This document shows positions 1 to 7,875 of a stretch of 64,000 bases of DNA, in pieces. How positions within the stretch are numbered: the first letter of the stretch is position 1; each line of letters begins with the position of its first letter. Below the pieces are notes generated by a model that saw nothing but the letters and a program-made list of their open reading frames with translations, did not search any database and was not told where the DNA came from. The stretch is taken from NCBI RefSeq assembly GCF_003287405.1, contig NZ_PRLD01000012.1, forward strand, positions 24,930 through 88,929. The letters run 5' to 3'. Source of the stretch: Faecalibacterium prausnitzii. Its GTDB lineage: Bacteria > Bacillota > Clostridia > Oscillospirales > Ruminococcaceae. Position numbers and translations under genes: made by a program.

Positions 1-309
1 ATCAAGAGCTTCTACATGAAGCAGAATGCCGACGGCAAGACTGTGGCAGCAGCAGATATGCTGGTGCCCGGCATCGGCGAGCTGATCGGCGGCAGCCAGC
101 GTGAAGAGGACTACGGCAAGCTGGTGGCCCGCATGGACGAGCTGGGCATGGACAAGACCAACTACGAGTGGTACCTGAATCTGCGCAAGTTCGGCGGCGT
201 GGAGCACGCAGGCTACGGCTTGGGCTTTGAGCGCATGATCATGTACCTCACCGGCATCCAGAACATCCGTGACGTGCTGCCCTTCCCCCGCACCGCATAC
301 GGCTTCTGA
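1..309 (+). CDS. asnS: Asparaginyl-tRNA synthetase, C-terminal part (5' end outside window)
   Basis: Charges tRNA-Asn with asparagine in the cytoplasm. The frame is open from the first base, so the start lies upstream and only about the last 102 residues are present. The class II motif 3 region is visible ([15 protein letters not shown]), as is the typical ending [12 protein letters not shown]. Those residues bind ATP in class II synthetases. The family is normally about 460 residues. A strong terminator follows directly. Confidence 0.95.
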   Translation: MKSFYMKQNADGKTVAAADMLVPGIGELIGGSQREEDYGKLVARMDELGMDKTNYEWYLNLRKFGGVEHAGYGLGFERMIMYLTGIQNIRDVLPFPRTAYGF

Positions 310-333
310 GAAGCGCGCATACTGTAATCAAAG

Positions 334-362
334 AAAGCCGCCGCCTTTGCGGCGGCTTTTTT
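334..362 (+). terminator. Rho-independent terminator after asnS
   Basis: A GC-rich stem (AAGCCGCCGC / GCGGCGGCTT) with a four-base loop is followed by a run of six T. Confidence 0.93.
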
Positions 363-391
363 GGTTGAACGGGAGCGCCTTCGATGAACGG

Positions 392-710
392 CCTCGCCCT
401 CTCAGTCACCTTCGGTGACAGCTCTCCCAAAGGGAGAGCCTCTGGCGAAACCGGTAACTTCGCGTGGACTGCCAAAGCCTCTCCCTTTGGGAGAGGTGGA
501 TTTGCGAAGCAAAGACGGAGAGGGCGAGGATGCTAACCGCAGCACCGCGCTTTCGCAGAAAGCGGCGCTGCAAATGCCGTTTCCCTCTACGACCCCACCC
601 GTGAAAATGGAGCAGCGGAACGCCCGCAGGCGTTCCACTGCTCCGAAATAAAAATAATTCTTCCGCTGAATATTGCCAGAGCGAAGCGGAGACAATTCTG
701 AATCGTAAAA
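392..710. repeat. Dispersed palindromic intergenic repeat, long form (copy 1)
   Basis: The core, 392-529, starts with CTCGCCCTCTC and ends with GAGAGGGCGAG, which are inverted. Inside are smaller palindromes such as CTCTCCCAAAGGGAGAG. The tail at 530-710 has a counterpart at about 16975-17153: both contain a GCTTTCGCAGAAAGC hairpin, a CGTGAAAATG block and an AGAGCGAAGCGGAG block. No gene is seen between asnS and mutY. Short open frames here simply follow the repeat. Confidence 0.85.
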
Positions 711-743
711 ACGCCTATCTTTTCAACAAGGAGCACAAAACAA

Positions 744-1787
744 GTGGAAAACATTTCGCCTGCCCTCTTGGACTGGTTTTACAAAAACCGCCGCAGCCTG
801 CCCTTCCGGGAGGACCCCACCCCCTACCATGTGTGGCTCAGCGAGGTGATGCTGCAACAGACCCGGGTGTCGGCGGTGCTGCCGTATTACTACCGCTTTC
901 TGGAAACGCTGCCGGATATCCCCGCGCTTGCCGCCTGCGAGGAGGAAAGGCTGCATAAGCTGTGGGAGGGGCTGGGCTATTACAGCCGGGTGCGCAACCT
1001 GCAAAAGGCCGCAAAGCTCGTCTGTGCGCAGTACGGCGGGCAGCTGCCCGCCGACTACGCCGCCCTGCGTGCACTGCCCGGCATCGGGGAGTACACCGCC
1101 GGAGCCATCGCGTCCATCAGCTTCGGACTTCCCGTGCCCGCCGTGGACGGCAATGTGCTGCGGGTGTTTTCCCGCCTGTATAATGACCCGGGCGTGATTA
1201 CAGAACCGGCGGTAAAAAAGGCCTTTACAGCCCGGGTCATGGAGCATCAGCCGCCGGAAAAGGCCGGGGACTACAATCAGGCGCTGATGGAGCTGGGTGC
1301 GCTGGTCTGTGTGCCCAACGGTGCGCCTTTGTGCGGGCAGTGCCCGCTGGCGGAAAGCTGCCTTGCCCGGGCGGCGGGCACCACCGCCCAGCTGCCCCAA
1401 AAGGCAAAGCCGAAGCCCCGCAAGCTTGTGCCGGTAACGCTGGCACTGGTGGAAAGCCCGGCGGGCTTTCTGGTACAGCAGCGGCCGCAAAAAGGGCTGC
1501 TGGCCGGGCTGTGGCAGCCGGTGCTGTGGGAGGACGAGCATCTTTTGCAGGCCGAGGTGCTGGCGCGGCTGGCGGCACTGGGGCTGGACACCGGCACGGC
1601 AACTCCCGCCGCCCTGCCCGCCGCAAAGCACATCTTTACCCACATCGAGTGGCTCATGTCCGGCGTGCAGCTGCACGTTGCGGCGCAGAGCGCCCCGGCG
1701 GGCTATGTCTGGGCAAACCGGGAGCAGCTGCGCACCACCTACACCCTGCCCGGGGCGTTCCGGGCGTATAAGCCGCTGCTGCTGTGA
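744..1787 (+). CDS. mutY: A/G-specific adenine glycosylase MutY
   Basis: Removes adenine mispaired with 8-oxoguanine in base excision repair. The start is GTG, with AAGGAG about 10 bases upstream. The N-terminal catalytic part has the Glu in WLSEVMLQQT (E34), a helix-hairpin-helix LPGIGEYTAG (111-120) and the catalytic Asp in VDGN (D135). Four cysteines (C189, C197, C200, C206) form the iron-sulfur motif, with one residue more in the first gap than in E. coli. Residues from about 225 to the end form the MutT-like domain that recognises 8-oxoG. The length of 347 aa is normal. It stands alone behind an intergenic repeat. Confidence 0.94.
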   Translation: MENISPALLDWFYKNRRSLPFREDPTPYHVWLSEVMLQQTRVSAVLPYYYRFLETLPDIPALAACEEERLHKLWEGLGYYSRVRNLQKAAKLVCAQYGGQLPADYAALRALPGIGEYTAGAIASISFGLPVPAVDGNVLRVFSRLYNDPGVITEPAVKKAFTARVMEHQPPEKAGDYNQALMELGALVCVPNGAPLCGQCPLAESCLARAAGTTAQLPQKAKPKPRKLVPVTLALVESPAGFLVQQRPQKGLLAGLWQPVLWEDEHLLQAEVLARLAALGLDTGTATPAALPAAKHIFTHIEWLMSGVQLHVAAQSAPAGYVWANREQLRTTYTLPGAFRAYKPLLL

Positions 1788-1884
1788 CTTTGGCAATTTG
1801 CTGTAATGAACCGCGCCAAAACCGGCACACTGCCCAAACTGCGCCCCGCAGCACCTTCGGGGCGTGAAAATTGGGGTGCAACGG

Positions 1885-1913
1885 TTGTAATTTTGGGCGG
1901 GAACGGGTATAAT
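1885..1913 (+). promoter_or_regulatory. Sigma-A-type promoter for the small membrane protein gene
   Basis: TTGTAA (1885-1890), 17 bp, then TATAAT (1908-1913). The leader of about 110 bases holds a small AGCGGC/GCCGCT hairpin before the start at 2029. Confidence 0.75.
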
Positions 1914-2028
1914 AAAAGCTACAAAGCGGCGCTGACTGCCGCTTGAATCAAGATCCTTTTGCGGGACGCCCGCTGGAAAAATCAAGCTGAAACAACGTTT
2001 CAACTGCAAAAAGGAGTGTACTGAATCT

Positions 2029-2217
2029 ATGAAAAAATCTTGCTTGGTCGCTGTGATCGCTGTTCTGGCTGCTGTGGCTGGTGCGCTGGCTGCTGTGGCA
2101 CTTTACCTGAACCGCCGCGAGAAGGAGCTGGACGAGTACGAGCGCCTGCTGTTCGGCGAGGATGACGCAGAAACCGTAGAGCCGGAGGAAGCCGCTGCTG
2201 AGGACGAGGCAGAATAA
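2029..2217 (+). CDS. Small single-span membrane protein, unknown function
   Basis: 62 aa. AAAAAGGAG lies 11-12 bases upstream and a good promoter lies 115 bases upstream, so the gene is probably real. Residues 5-27 form one hydrophobic span rich in Ala and Val, followed by NRREKELDEYERLLFG and an acidic tail of Glu, Asp and Ala. This would leave a short N-terminus, one helix and an acidic cytoplasmic tail. I do not recognise a family. A terminator stands between it and the next gene, so the two may be partly co-transcribed. Confidence 0.72.
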   Translation: MKKSCLVAVIAVLAAVAGALAAVALYLNRREKELDEYERLLFGEDDAETVEPEEAAAEDEAE

Positions 2218-2259
2218 TTCCCCAAAATACCGGAAACTGCCGGGAAGATAAGCGCATCG

Positions 2260-2310
2260 GGGCGCACGGAGCAGTCTGTCTGAACGGACTTGCCCCGGTG
2301 CGCCCTTTTT
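2260..2310 (+). terminator. Terminator or attenuator ahead of the LytM-fold gene
   Basis: GGGCGCAC (2260-2267) pairs with GTGCGCCC (2298-2305), followed by five T. The next gene's ribosome-binding site begins only about 7 bases later. That gene is therefore either read through this hairpin or driven by a promoter I cannot identify. Confidence 0.75.
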
Positions 2311-2329
2311 GTACATAAGGAGAAGGAAC

Positions 2330-3631
2330 ATGAAGCGTTTTTTGCTTTGGCTCATCAGTGTGGCGCTGGGTGTGGTGGTGCTGCTGGCGGCTGTGATGGG
2401 GGTAAGCTATGCCTTTACCACCGAGGGCGGCTGCCCGGACGGGGCGGCGCAGTACGGCGGGCAGGCGCTGGAGCCGAACGGCTCCTGCTGGCAGGTGCCG
2501 CTGCTGGGCGGGCAGCTGGATAAAGTGTTCGCCAGCCCCGCCACCCTGACCGTGCAGAAGCTGGGGGTGCTGTACACCGCCCACCCGGAGCTGACGTTGC
2601 CGGACTGGACGGGCTACACCGCCCTGACCATCCAGAATGCGGCGGGGGATGTGCTGTTTGCGGGCAGTGCGGGGGAGTACCAGAACTTTCTCTTCCCCGC
2701 GAACGGCGAGTATAAGGCGGAGCTGACCGCATGGCGTGTGCCCAAGGGCGGGGTCATCACCCAGTTCGAGGGCGGCAGCACCGGGCAGCTGCGCAAAAAC
2801 TTAGGTCTGGAGCGCCCGGCCAAGCCCACCGGCTGGTACCGGTACAGCTTCCGGTTCACTTTGCAGGCCAGTGCGGAGGTGGAGCTTTCCGCCGAGCGGG
2901 TGGAGCAGGGCGGCACGGTGGGCGTGCGCATCTCCGGCATGACCGGAGACGCCGTGCCCATCATTGAGACCGACCTTGGCAGCGTGCAGTGCGTGCGCGC
3001 CGCCGAGGGCTGGCGCGCCTATATCCCGGCAGCCTATAACGCTTCCTCCGGCGGACACGAGGTGAACATCACGGTGAACGGCGAGACCATCACCCGCACC
3101 CTGACCGTGCTGCCGAAGGACTTTGGCACGGTGGAGGTGGAAGCCGAAGAACCGGCTGCGGAGAGCGCCAACGCCCAGTTCCGCAGCGCCATCTGGCCGC
3201 TGTACGAAGCTGCCGCCACCGCCAAGCAGTGGCAGGGCGGCTTTGTGCCCCCGGCTGAGGACTCCATGACCCTGGTGGACTACGGGCAGATCAAAGTAAC
3301 GGACGGCCAGCAGGGCAGCCGCTCCAACTCCACAAAGCTGTACACCATCCCCGGTGCGCCCTGCCGCGCCGCAGCCAACGGCACGGTGGTGTTTGCGGGC
3401 GATCTTGCGCTTACCGGCAATACGGTGGTCATCGACCACGGCTGCGGGCTGCGCAGCTACCTGTACGGCTTGCAGGAGATTTCGGTCAGCAGGGGACAGA
3501 CCGTGGAAAAGGGGCAGGCTGTGGGCGCACTGGGCGAGGAGCTGACCATGGACTTCAAGCTGGGCAGCAGAAGCGTGAACCCGCGCCTGCTGTTCCAGAC
3601 CTCCGGCGGGCTGTTCTGGAAGGAAAACTGA
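2330..3631 (+). CDS. Membrane-anchored protein with a degenerate LytM/M23 peptidase fold
   Basis: 433 aa. The start at 2330 is chosen because AAGGAGAAGGA sits directly upstream. Residues 4-27 are a signal anchor, so the protein should face the cell wall. The middle is beta-rich with no recognised domain. The last about 110 residues follow the M23 pattern: GTVVFAGDLALTGNTVVIDHG, then a turn and GQTVEKGQAVGALG. However, the first metal motif (HxxxD) is absent and the usual HxH position reads SYLYGL. By analogy with EnvC/NlpD-type factors it is more likely to regulate or scaffold a cell-wall hydrolase than to cut peptidoglycan itself. The family call is strong. Inactivity is inferred from the missing ligands. 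Confidence 0.78.
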   Translation: MKRFLLWLISVALGVVVLLAAVMGVSYAFTTEGGCPDGAAQYGGQALEPNGSCWQVPLLGGQLDKVFASPATLTVQKLGVLYTAHPELTLPDWTGYTALTIQNAAGDVLFAGSAGEYQNFLFPANGEYKAELTAWRVPKGGVITQFEGGSTGQLRKNLGLERPAKPTGWYRYSFRFTLQASAEVELSAERVEQGGTVGVRISGMTGDAVPIIETDLGSVQCVRAAEGWRAYIPAAYNASSGGHEVNITVNGETITRTLTVLPKDFGTVEVEAEEPAAESANAQFRSAIWPLYEAAATAKQWQGGFVPPAEDSMTLVDYGQIKVTDGQQGSRSNSTKLYTIPGAPCRAAANGTVVFAGDLALTGNTVVIDHGCGLRSYLYGLQEISVSRGQTVEKGQAVGALGEELTMDFKLGSRSVNPRLLFQTSGGLFWKEN

Positions 3632-3633
3632 AC

Positions 3634-3677
3634 AAACTCCCTCAGTCTTCGCTTCTGCGTGGCTGGGGGAGTTTTTT
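3634..3677 (+). terminator. Rho-independent terminator
   Basis: AAACTCCCTCAG pairs with CTGGGGGAGTTTTTT around an 18-base loop. Confidence 0.85.
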
Positions 3678-3758
3678 GAAAAAACCTGTAACGTTTTTCC
3701 TCTTTGTGCGTTATTGGGGTGAAAGGGCGCACGAAAGCCCGCAAAGGAGGAAATGACC

Positions 3759-4409
3759 ATGAAGCTGGAATGTGACGTGATCCGCGATCTACTGCCCCTG
3801 TACGCCGAAAAGCTTGCCAGCCCCGCCAGCAGTGCGCTGGTGGAGCAGCACCTTGCAGCGTGCCCTGCCTGCCGTGCAGAGCTGGAACAGATGGAAAAAC
3901 CGGTGCCGGTGCAGCCGGAACCCCAGCCGGATGCACCGCTGAAAAACATCCGCAGCAGCCTGAACCGCCGCCGTCTGCGCACCATGCTGTGCAGCTTTGC
4001 GGCAGCGCTGGCGCTGGCGGCGGTGTGCGGCTTTGGCTGGTACGGCTACACCGCCTGCGACCGGGTATCCTTTTTTGATGCACGATTGCAGGCTTCCTAC
4101 CAGCAGGCGGAAAACGGTGCCAACGGCTGGGTGCTGGAGACCCGCGCCGAGGACGTATATCTGAAGCCGACCTATGCCGACAGGCACTACGAGGTCATCC
4201 GCTACCGCATTCCGTGGGTGCACGATGCCCTTGACAAGCTGCTGCAAAAGGACACAGACCTTCTCCGCTGCACCGGATGGATGCGCACTGACCGCTCGGC
4301 GGTGGTGGATGCAGCGGATATGACGGTGGCGTTCAACGGTCAGGACGGCACATGGTATGCGCTGGGCAGCGCCCCTGTGGCATGGGATGAGGTTGAATGG
4401 CCGGAGTGA
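3759..4409 (+). CDS. Zinc-finger anti-sigma factor
   Basis: Likely holds the adjacent ECF sigma factor inactive at the membrane. The start at 3759 is preferred over the ATG at 3753, because AAAGGAGG is 8 bases from the former and 2 from the latter. The N-terminal domain carries the ZAS pattern (EQHLAACPACRAEL), with His and two Cys as zinc ligands. A membrane span lies near residues 75-95 (LCSFAAALALAAVCGFGW). The outside domain has no recognised fold. The sigma gene begins 5 bases after the stop. This order, anti-sigma first, is the reverse of the usual one. Confidence 0.85.
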   Translation: MKLECDVIRDLLPLYAEKLASPASSALVEQHLAACPACRAELEQMEKPVPVQPEPQPDAPLKNIRSSLNRRRLRTMLCSFAAALALAAVCGFGWYGYTACDRVSFFDARLQASYQQAENGANGWVLETRAEDVYLKPTYADRHYEVIRYRIPWVHDALDKLLQKDTDLLRCTGWMRTDRSAVVDAADMTVAFNGQDGTWYALGSAPVAWDEVEWPE

Positions 4410-4414
4410 TGCCT

Positions 4415-4900
4415 ATGGACATTGAAACCATCTACCGGCTCTACTTCCGGGACGTCTGCCTGTTTTTGCAGGGGCTTACCCGCAGCGAAGCGCTGGCCGA
4501 GGAGCTGACGCAGGAGACCTTTTTCCGAGCGCTGGACGGCCTTGAGGACTATGACGGCAGGCAGGATGTGCGGGCGTGGCTGTTCACCGTGGCGCGCAAC
4601 GCCTACTACGACCACTGCCGCCGCGCAAAGCACGCCGCCCCGCTGGAAGATGCCGAAACAAAAGCCGCCGACAGCCCGGACATCGCGCAGCTGTTGGTGG
4701 ACAAGGACGCCGCTTTTACGGTGCACCAGTGTCTGCACGCGCTGGAAGAACCCTACAAGGAGGTTTTCAGCCTGCGGGTGTTCGGCGAGCTGCCCTTTGA
4801 CCGCATCGGGGCGATCTTTGGTCACAATGCCGCATGGGCGCGGGTGACCTATTACCGCGCCAAGACCCGCATCCAGACCATGCTGGAACAGCAGAAATAA
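4415..4900 (+). CDS. ECF-type RNA polymerase sigma factor
   Basis: 161 aa with the start at 4415; GGAG lies 8 bases upstream, and the in-frame ATG at 4397 would overlap the anti-sigma gene. Region 2 contains ELTQETFFRAL and DVRAWLFTVARNAYYDHCRR, which contact core enzyme and the -10 element. Region 4 contains PYKEVFSLRVFGELPFDRIGAIFG followed by a helix-turn-helix reading AWARVTYYRAKTRI. It pairs with the anti-sigma factor just upstream. I see no duplicated promoter motif that would prove autoregulation. Confidence 0.9.
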   Translation: MDIETIYRLYFRDVCLFLQGLTRSEALAEELTQETFFRALDGLEDYDGRQDVRAWLFTVARNAYYDHCRRAKHAAPLEDAETKAADSPDIAQLLVDKDAAFTVHQCLHALEEPYKEVFSLRVFGELPFDRIGAIFGHNAAWARVTYYRAKTRIQTMLEQQK

Positions 4901-4903
4901 TAA

Positions 4904-4942
4904 AACAACACCGGAGCGTCCGAAGATGCTCCGGTGTTGTTC
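4904..4942. terminator. Bidirectional terminator between the sigma gene and the aldo/keto reductase
   Basis: AACAACACCGGAGC pairs with GCTCCGGTGTTGTT. A-rich and T-rich flanks serve both converging genes. Confidence 0.9.
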
Positions 4943-4951
4943 TGTTTATCC

Positions 4952-5935
4952 TCAGGAAATTGCGTCCACATCCCACTTCATGCGGACGGCATCGGCGCCG
5001 TCCAGCTTGATGTGCATGGCACCGGCGTTATCCAGCACCTGCTCCGGCTTGCGGGCACCGCACAGGACGTGCAGCCCCGGGATCATGCGGGCGGTCATGG
5101 CGATGACCAGCTGCGCCATGGTGCAGTTGTACTTTTCGGTCAGGTCGCTCCACTTTGCCAGCAGTTCCAGCGCCTGTGCCCGGCGGGTGGGCTGGAAACA
5201 GGGGTTCGTGTTGCGGGTGCTGCCCTCCGGGTAGGTGGTGTCCATGGTCACCTTGCCGGTCAGCAGTCCCTGCTCCAGCGGGGAGTAGGCCTGCACCGAG
5301 ACGCCCAGCTCCTTGCAGGTGGGCAGCAGCTGCTTTTCAATGCGGCGGGTCAGCAGGCTGTACTTTTCCTGAATGACGTCCAGCTGGCCGTACTTGCAGT
5401 AGCCCCGGATGATGTCGGAGGTGACGTTGGAAGCGCCGATGGCGCGGATCTTGCCCTGCTCCTTCAGCTTCATCATGGCTTCCATGGTCTCTTCCAGCGG
5501 ATATACGCCGAAGTCCGGGCTCTGCCAGTGGGTGTACAGCACGTCCAGATGGTCGGTGTGCAGACGGCGCAGGCTGTCCTCCACGTCCTCGATGATGCCC
5601 TTGGCGGAGAGGTCGCGGTACACCTGTACGCCGTCCACTACCTTGTGCAGGATGGGGGACTCGTGCCGCCACTCCAAGCCACACTTGGTGGAAAGCACCA
5701 CCTTGTCGCGGTCGATGTGCTTCATGGCTTCGCCCACCACTTCCTCGCTGTGGTACAGCCCGTAGATGGGCGCAGTGTCGATCCACTGGATGCCCTGCTC
5801 CACGGCGGTCTGAATGGCCTTTACCGACAGTGCATCGTCGTTATCGCCCCACCATGCACCGCCGCCGATGGCCCATGTACCCATGCCCAGAAACGGCACG
5901 GAAATGCCGCTTTTGCCAATGTTGATGTTCTGCAT
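4952..5935 (-). CDS. Aldo/keto reductase
   Basis: NAD(P)H-dependent reductase of carbonyl groups, cytoplasmic. The start at 5935 has GGAGG 9 bases upstream; the longer frame to 5971 lacks a site. The AKR tetrad is complete: D53 and Y58 in WIDTAPIYG, K84 in STKCG and H136 in YTHWQ. The cofactor end is near RKPEQVLDNAG. The length of 327 aa is normal. The substrate cannot be told from sequence. It is transcribed alone, toward the sigma-factor terminator. Confidence 0.9.
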   Translation of the reverse strand: MQNINIGKSGISVPFLGMGTWAIGGGAWWGDNDDALSVKAIQTAVEQGIQWIDTAPIYGLYHSEEVVGEAMKHIDRDKVVLSTKCGLEWRHESPILHKVVDGVQVYRDLSAKGIIEDVEDSLRRLHTDHLDVLYTHWQSPDFGVYPLEETMEAMMKLKEQGKIRAIGASNVTSDIIRGYCKYGQLDVIQEKYSLLTRRIEKQLLPTCKELGVSVQAYSPLEQGLLTGKVTMDTTYPEGSTRNTNPCFQPTRRAQALELLAKWSDLTEKYNCTMAQLVIAMTARMIPGLHVLCGARKPEQVLDNAGAMHIKLDGADAVRMKWDVDAIS

Positions 5936-6023
5936 ATACTTTACCCTCCATGCCAGCAGTGTTCCCCGCAATGGGAACCCTCATTCCAATGTCTGGCATA
6001 CTTTGTTGTGTTTTTTATTCTAT

Positions 6024-6058
6024 AAAAAAGAACTGCGGAGCGCAGGTGCACTCCGCAG
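6024..6058 (-). terminator. Terminator after prfC
   Basis: On the minus strand CTGCGGAG ... CTCCGCAG is followed by TTCTTTTTTA. Confidence 0.85.
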
Positions 6059-6068
6059 CGCTCTTTTA

Positions 6069-7673
6069 TCAGATGTTGCCGAACTCGCTCAGCTGCAAGC
6101 TCTCGTTGTGAGTCTCTGCCCAGCGCACCGCCCAGTCGGAGGTGAACAGCAGCAGACGGTTGCCCTTCATGTCCTCCACAGCCTTGGTGTCGCTGGTCAG
6201 GTCCAGATCCCGCAGGTTGTAGGTGTCGGGATCGTTCTGCACCCAGCGCAGCTGCTCAAAGGGCAGCTGCTGCATACGGATCTCCACGTTGTACTCGGTG
6301 TTCAGGCGGTACTCCAGCACTTCCAGCTGCAGCACACCGACCACGCCGACCACCACTTCTTCCATGCCGCCGCCGACCTCGCGGAAGATCTGGATGGCGC
6401 CTTCCTGCGCGATCTGCTCCATACCCTTCACGAACTGCTTGCGCTTCATGGTGTCCTTCTGCTCAATGCGGGCAAAGTGCTCCGGGGAGAAGGTGGGGAT
6501 GCCCGCGAACTGGACCTTCTTTTTGCCGGTGCACAGGGTATCGCCGATGGAGAAGATGCCCGGGTCGAACAGGCCGATGATGTCGCCGGCGTAGGCCTCG
6601 TCCACGATGGCGCGGTCCTGCGCCATCAGCTGGGTGCCGGTGGCAAGCTTGATGTTCTTGCCCTCCTGCACATGGTAGGCTTCCATGCCGCGCTCGAACT
6701 TGCCGGAGCAGATGCGCATAAAGGCAATGCGGTCGCGGTGGGCCTTGTTCATGTTGGCCTGAATCTTAAAGATAAAGGCGGAGAACTCGTCCCGGCAGGG
6801 ATCCACCGGCTCGCCGGTCAGGCTGTCCACGCGGGCCAGCGGGGCGGAGGTGAGCCGCAGGAAGTTTTCAAGGAAGGGCTCCACGCCGAAGTTGGTCAAT
6901 GCAGAGCCGAAGAACACGGGGCTCAGCTCGCCGCGCAGCACCTTGTCCAGATCAAACTCCTCGGCAGCGCCGTCCAGCAGCTCGATCTCGTCCACCAGCT
7001 GCTGGTGCAGGTAGGGGGTCAGCAGCTCGTCCAGTGCGGGGTCGCCCAGCTCGGCTTCGGTCTCGCTGACCTTCTTCACGCCGTTGGCGCGGCCATCGCT
7101 GGAGAAAGCCAGCACCTTGCGTGCGTTGCGGTCGAACACGCCCTTGAACTCCTTGCCGCAGCCGATGGGCCAGTTCATGGGGTAGGTCTTGATGCCCAGA
7201 ATTTCTTCGATGTTCTCCATCAGCTCAAAGGGGTCGCGGGCTTCGCGGTCCATCTTGTTGATGAAGGTAAAAATGGGGATATGGCGCAGGGTGCACACCT
7301 TGAACAGCTTGATGGTCTGCGCCTCAACGCCCTTTGCGGCGTCGATGACCATGACGGCAGAGTCTGCCGCCATCAGGGTGCGGTAGGTATCCTCCGAGAA
7401 GTCCTGATGGCCGGGGGTGTCCAGAATGTTCACGCACTTACCGGCGTAGTTGAACTGCAGCACCGAAGAGGTGACCGAGATACCACGCTGCTTTTCAATG
7501 TCCATCCAGTCGGACACGGCGTGCTTGGCGCTCTGCTTGCCCTTGACGGAACCAGCCTGATTGATGGCTCCACCGTACAGCAGCAGCTTTTCGGTAAGGG
7601 TAGTCTTACCTGCGTCGGGGTGGCTGATGATGGCGAACGTCCTGCGGCGTTCGATCTCTTCACGATTTGTCAT
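6069..7673 (-). CDS. prfC: Peptide chain release factor 3
   Basis: Translational GTPase that removes RF1 or RF2 from the ribosome after termination. GTP motifs are in order: P-loop SHPDAGKT (17-24), switch I near RGISVTSS, DTPGH, and NKMD. The EF-G-like second domain and the C-terminal domain follow. The length of 534 aa is typical of RF3 rather than EF-G, and the SVKGKQSAKHAVSDWMDIEK segment is characteristic of RF3. Single gene with its own terminator. Confidence 0.96.
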   Translation of the reverse strand: MTNREEIERRRTFAIISHPDAGKTTLTEKLLLYGGAINQAGSVKGKQSAKHAVSDWMDIEKQRGISVTSSVLQFNYAGKCVNILDTPGHQDFSEDTYRTLMAADSAVMVIDAAKGVEAQTIKLFKVCTLRHIPIFTFINKMDREARDPFELMENIEEILGIKTYPMNWPIGCGKEFKGVFDRNARKVLAFSSDGRANGVKKVSETEAELGDPALDELLTPYLHQQLVDEIELLDGAAEEFDLDKVLRGELSPVFFGSALTNFGVEPFLENFLRLTSAPLARVDSLTGEPVDPCRDEFSAFIFKIQANMNKAHRDRIAFMRICSGKFERGMEAYHVQEGKNIKLATGTQLMAQDRAIVDEAYAGDIIGLFDPGIFSIGDTLCTGKKKVQFAGIPTFSPEHFARIEQKDTMKRKQFVKGMEQIAQEGAIQIFREVGGGMEEVVVGVVGVLQLEVLEYRLNTEYNVEIRMQQLPFEQLRWVQNDPDTYNLRDLDLTSDTKAVEDMKGNRLLLFTSDWAVRWAETHNESLQLSEFGNI

Positions 7674-7778
7674 AGATGATAGCTTCTCCTATAAAAATTG
7701 CCTTTGCAAGGCAGAGAATAAACGGCAGACAGATGGTGTCTTACATGGGAGCCTCCATCCTGCTTTCTGAGAAAACCC

Positions 7779-7818
7779 TCTCCGGCATACTGTCAGTCGT
7801 GACGGAGAGGATTCTTGT
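7779..7818 (-). terminator. Possible weak terminator between mnmM and prfC
   Basis: CCTCTCCG and CGGAGAGG form a stem. On the minus strand it is followed by a short GGGTTTTCTC tract, so it is a weak candidate. Confidence 0.45.
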
Positions 7819-7875
7819 TTTTACACATACGCACCTTATTCTATACGAAAACGCGTGATAATGCAAGGGTTTTCG

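Noticed and set aside
723..2009. Long minus-strand open frame opposite mutY (428 codons)
   Set aside because: High-GC shadow frame of mutY with no known domain and no start signal.
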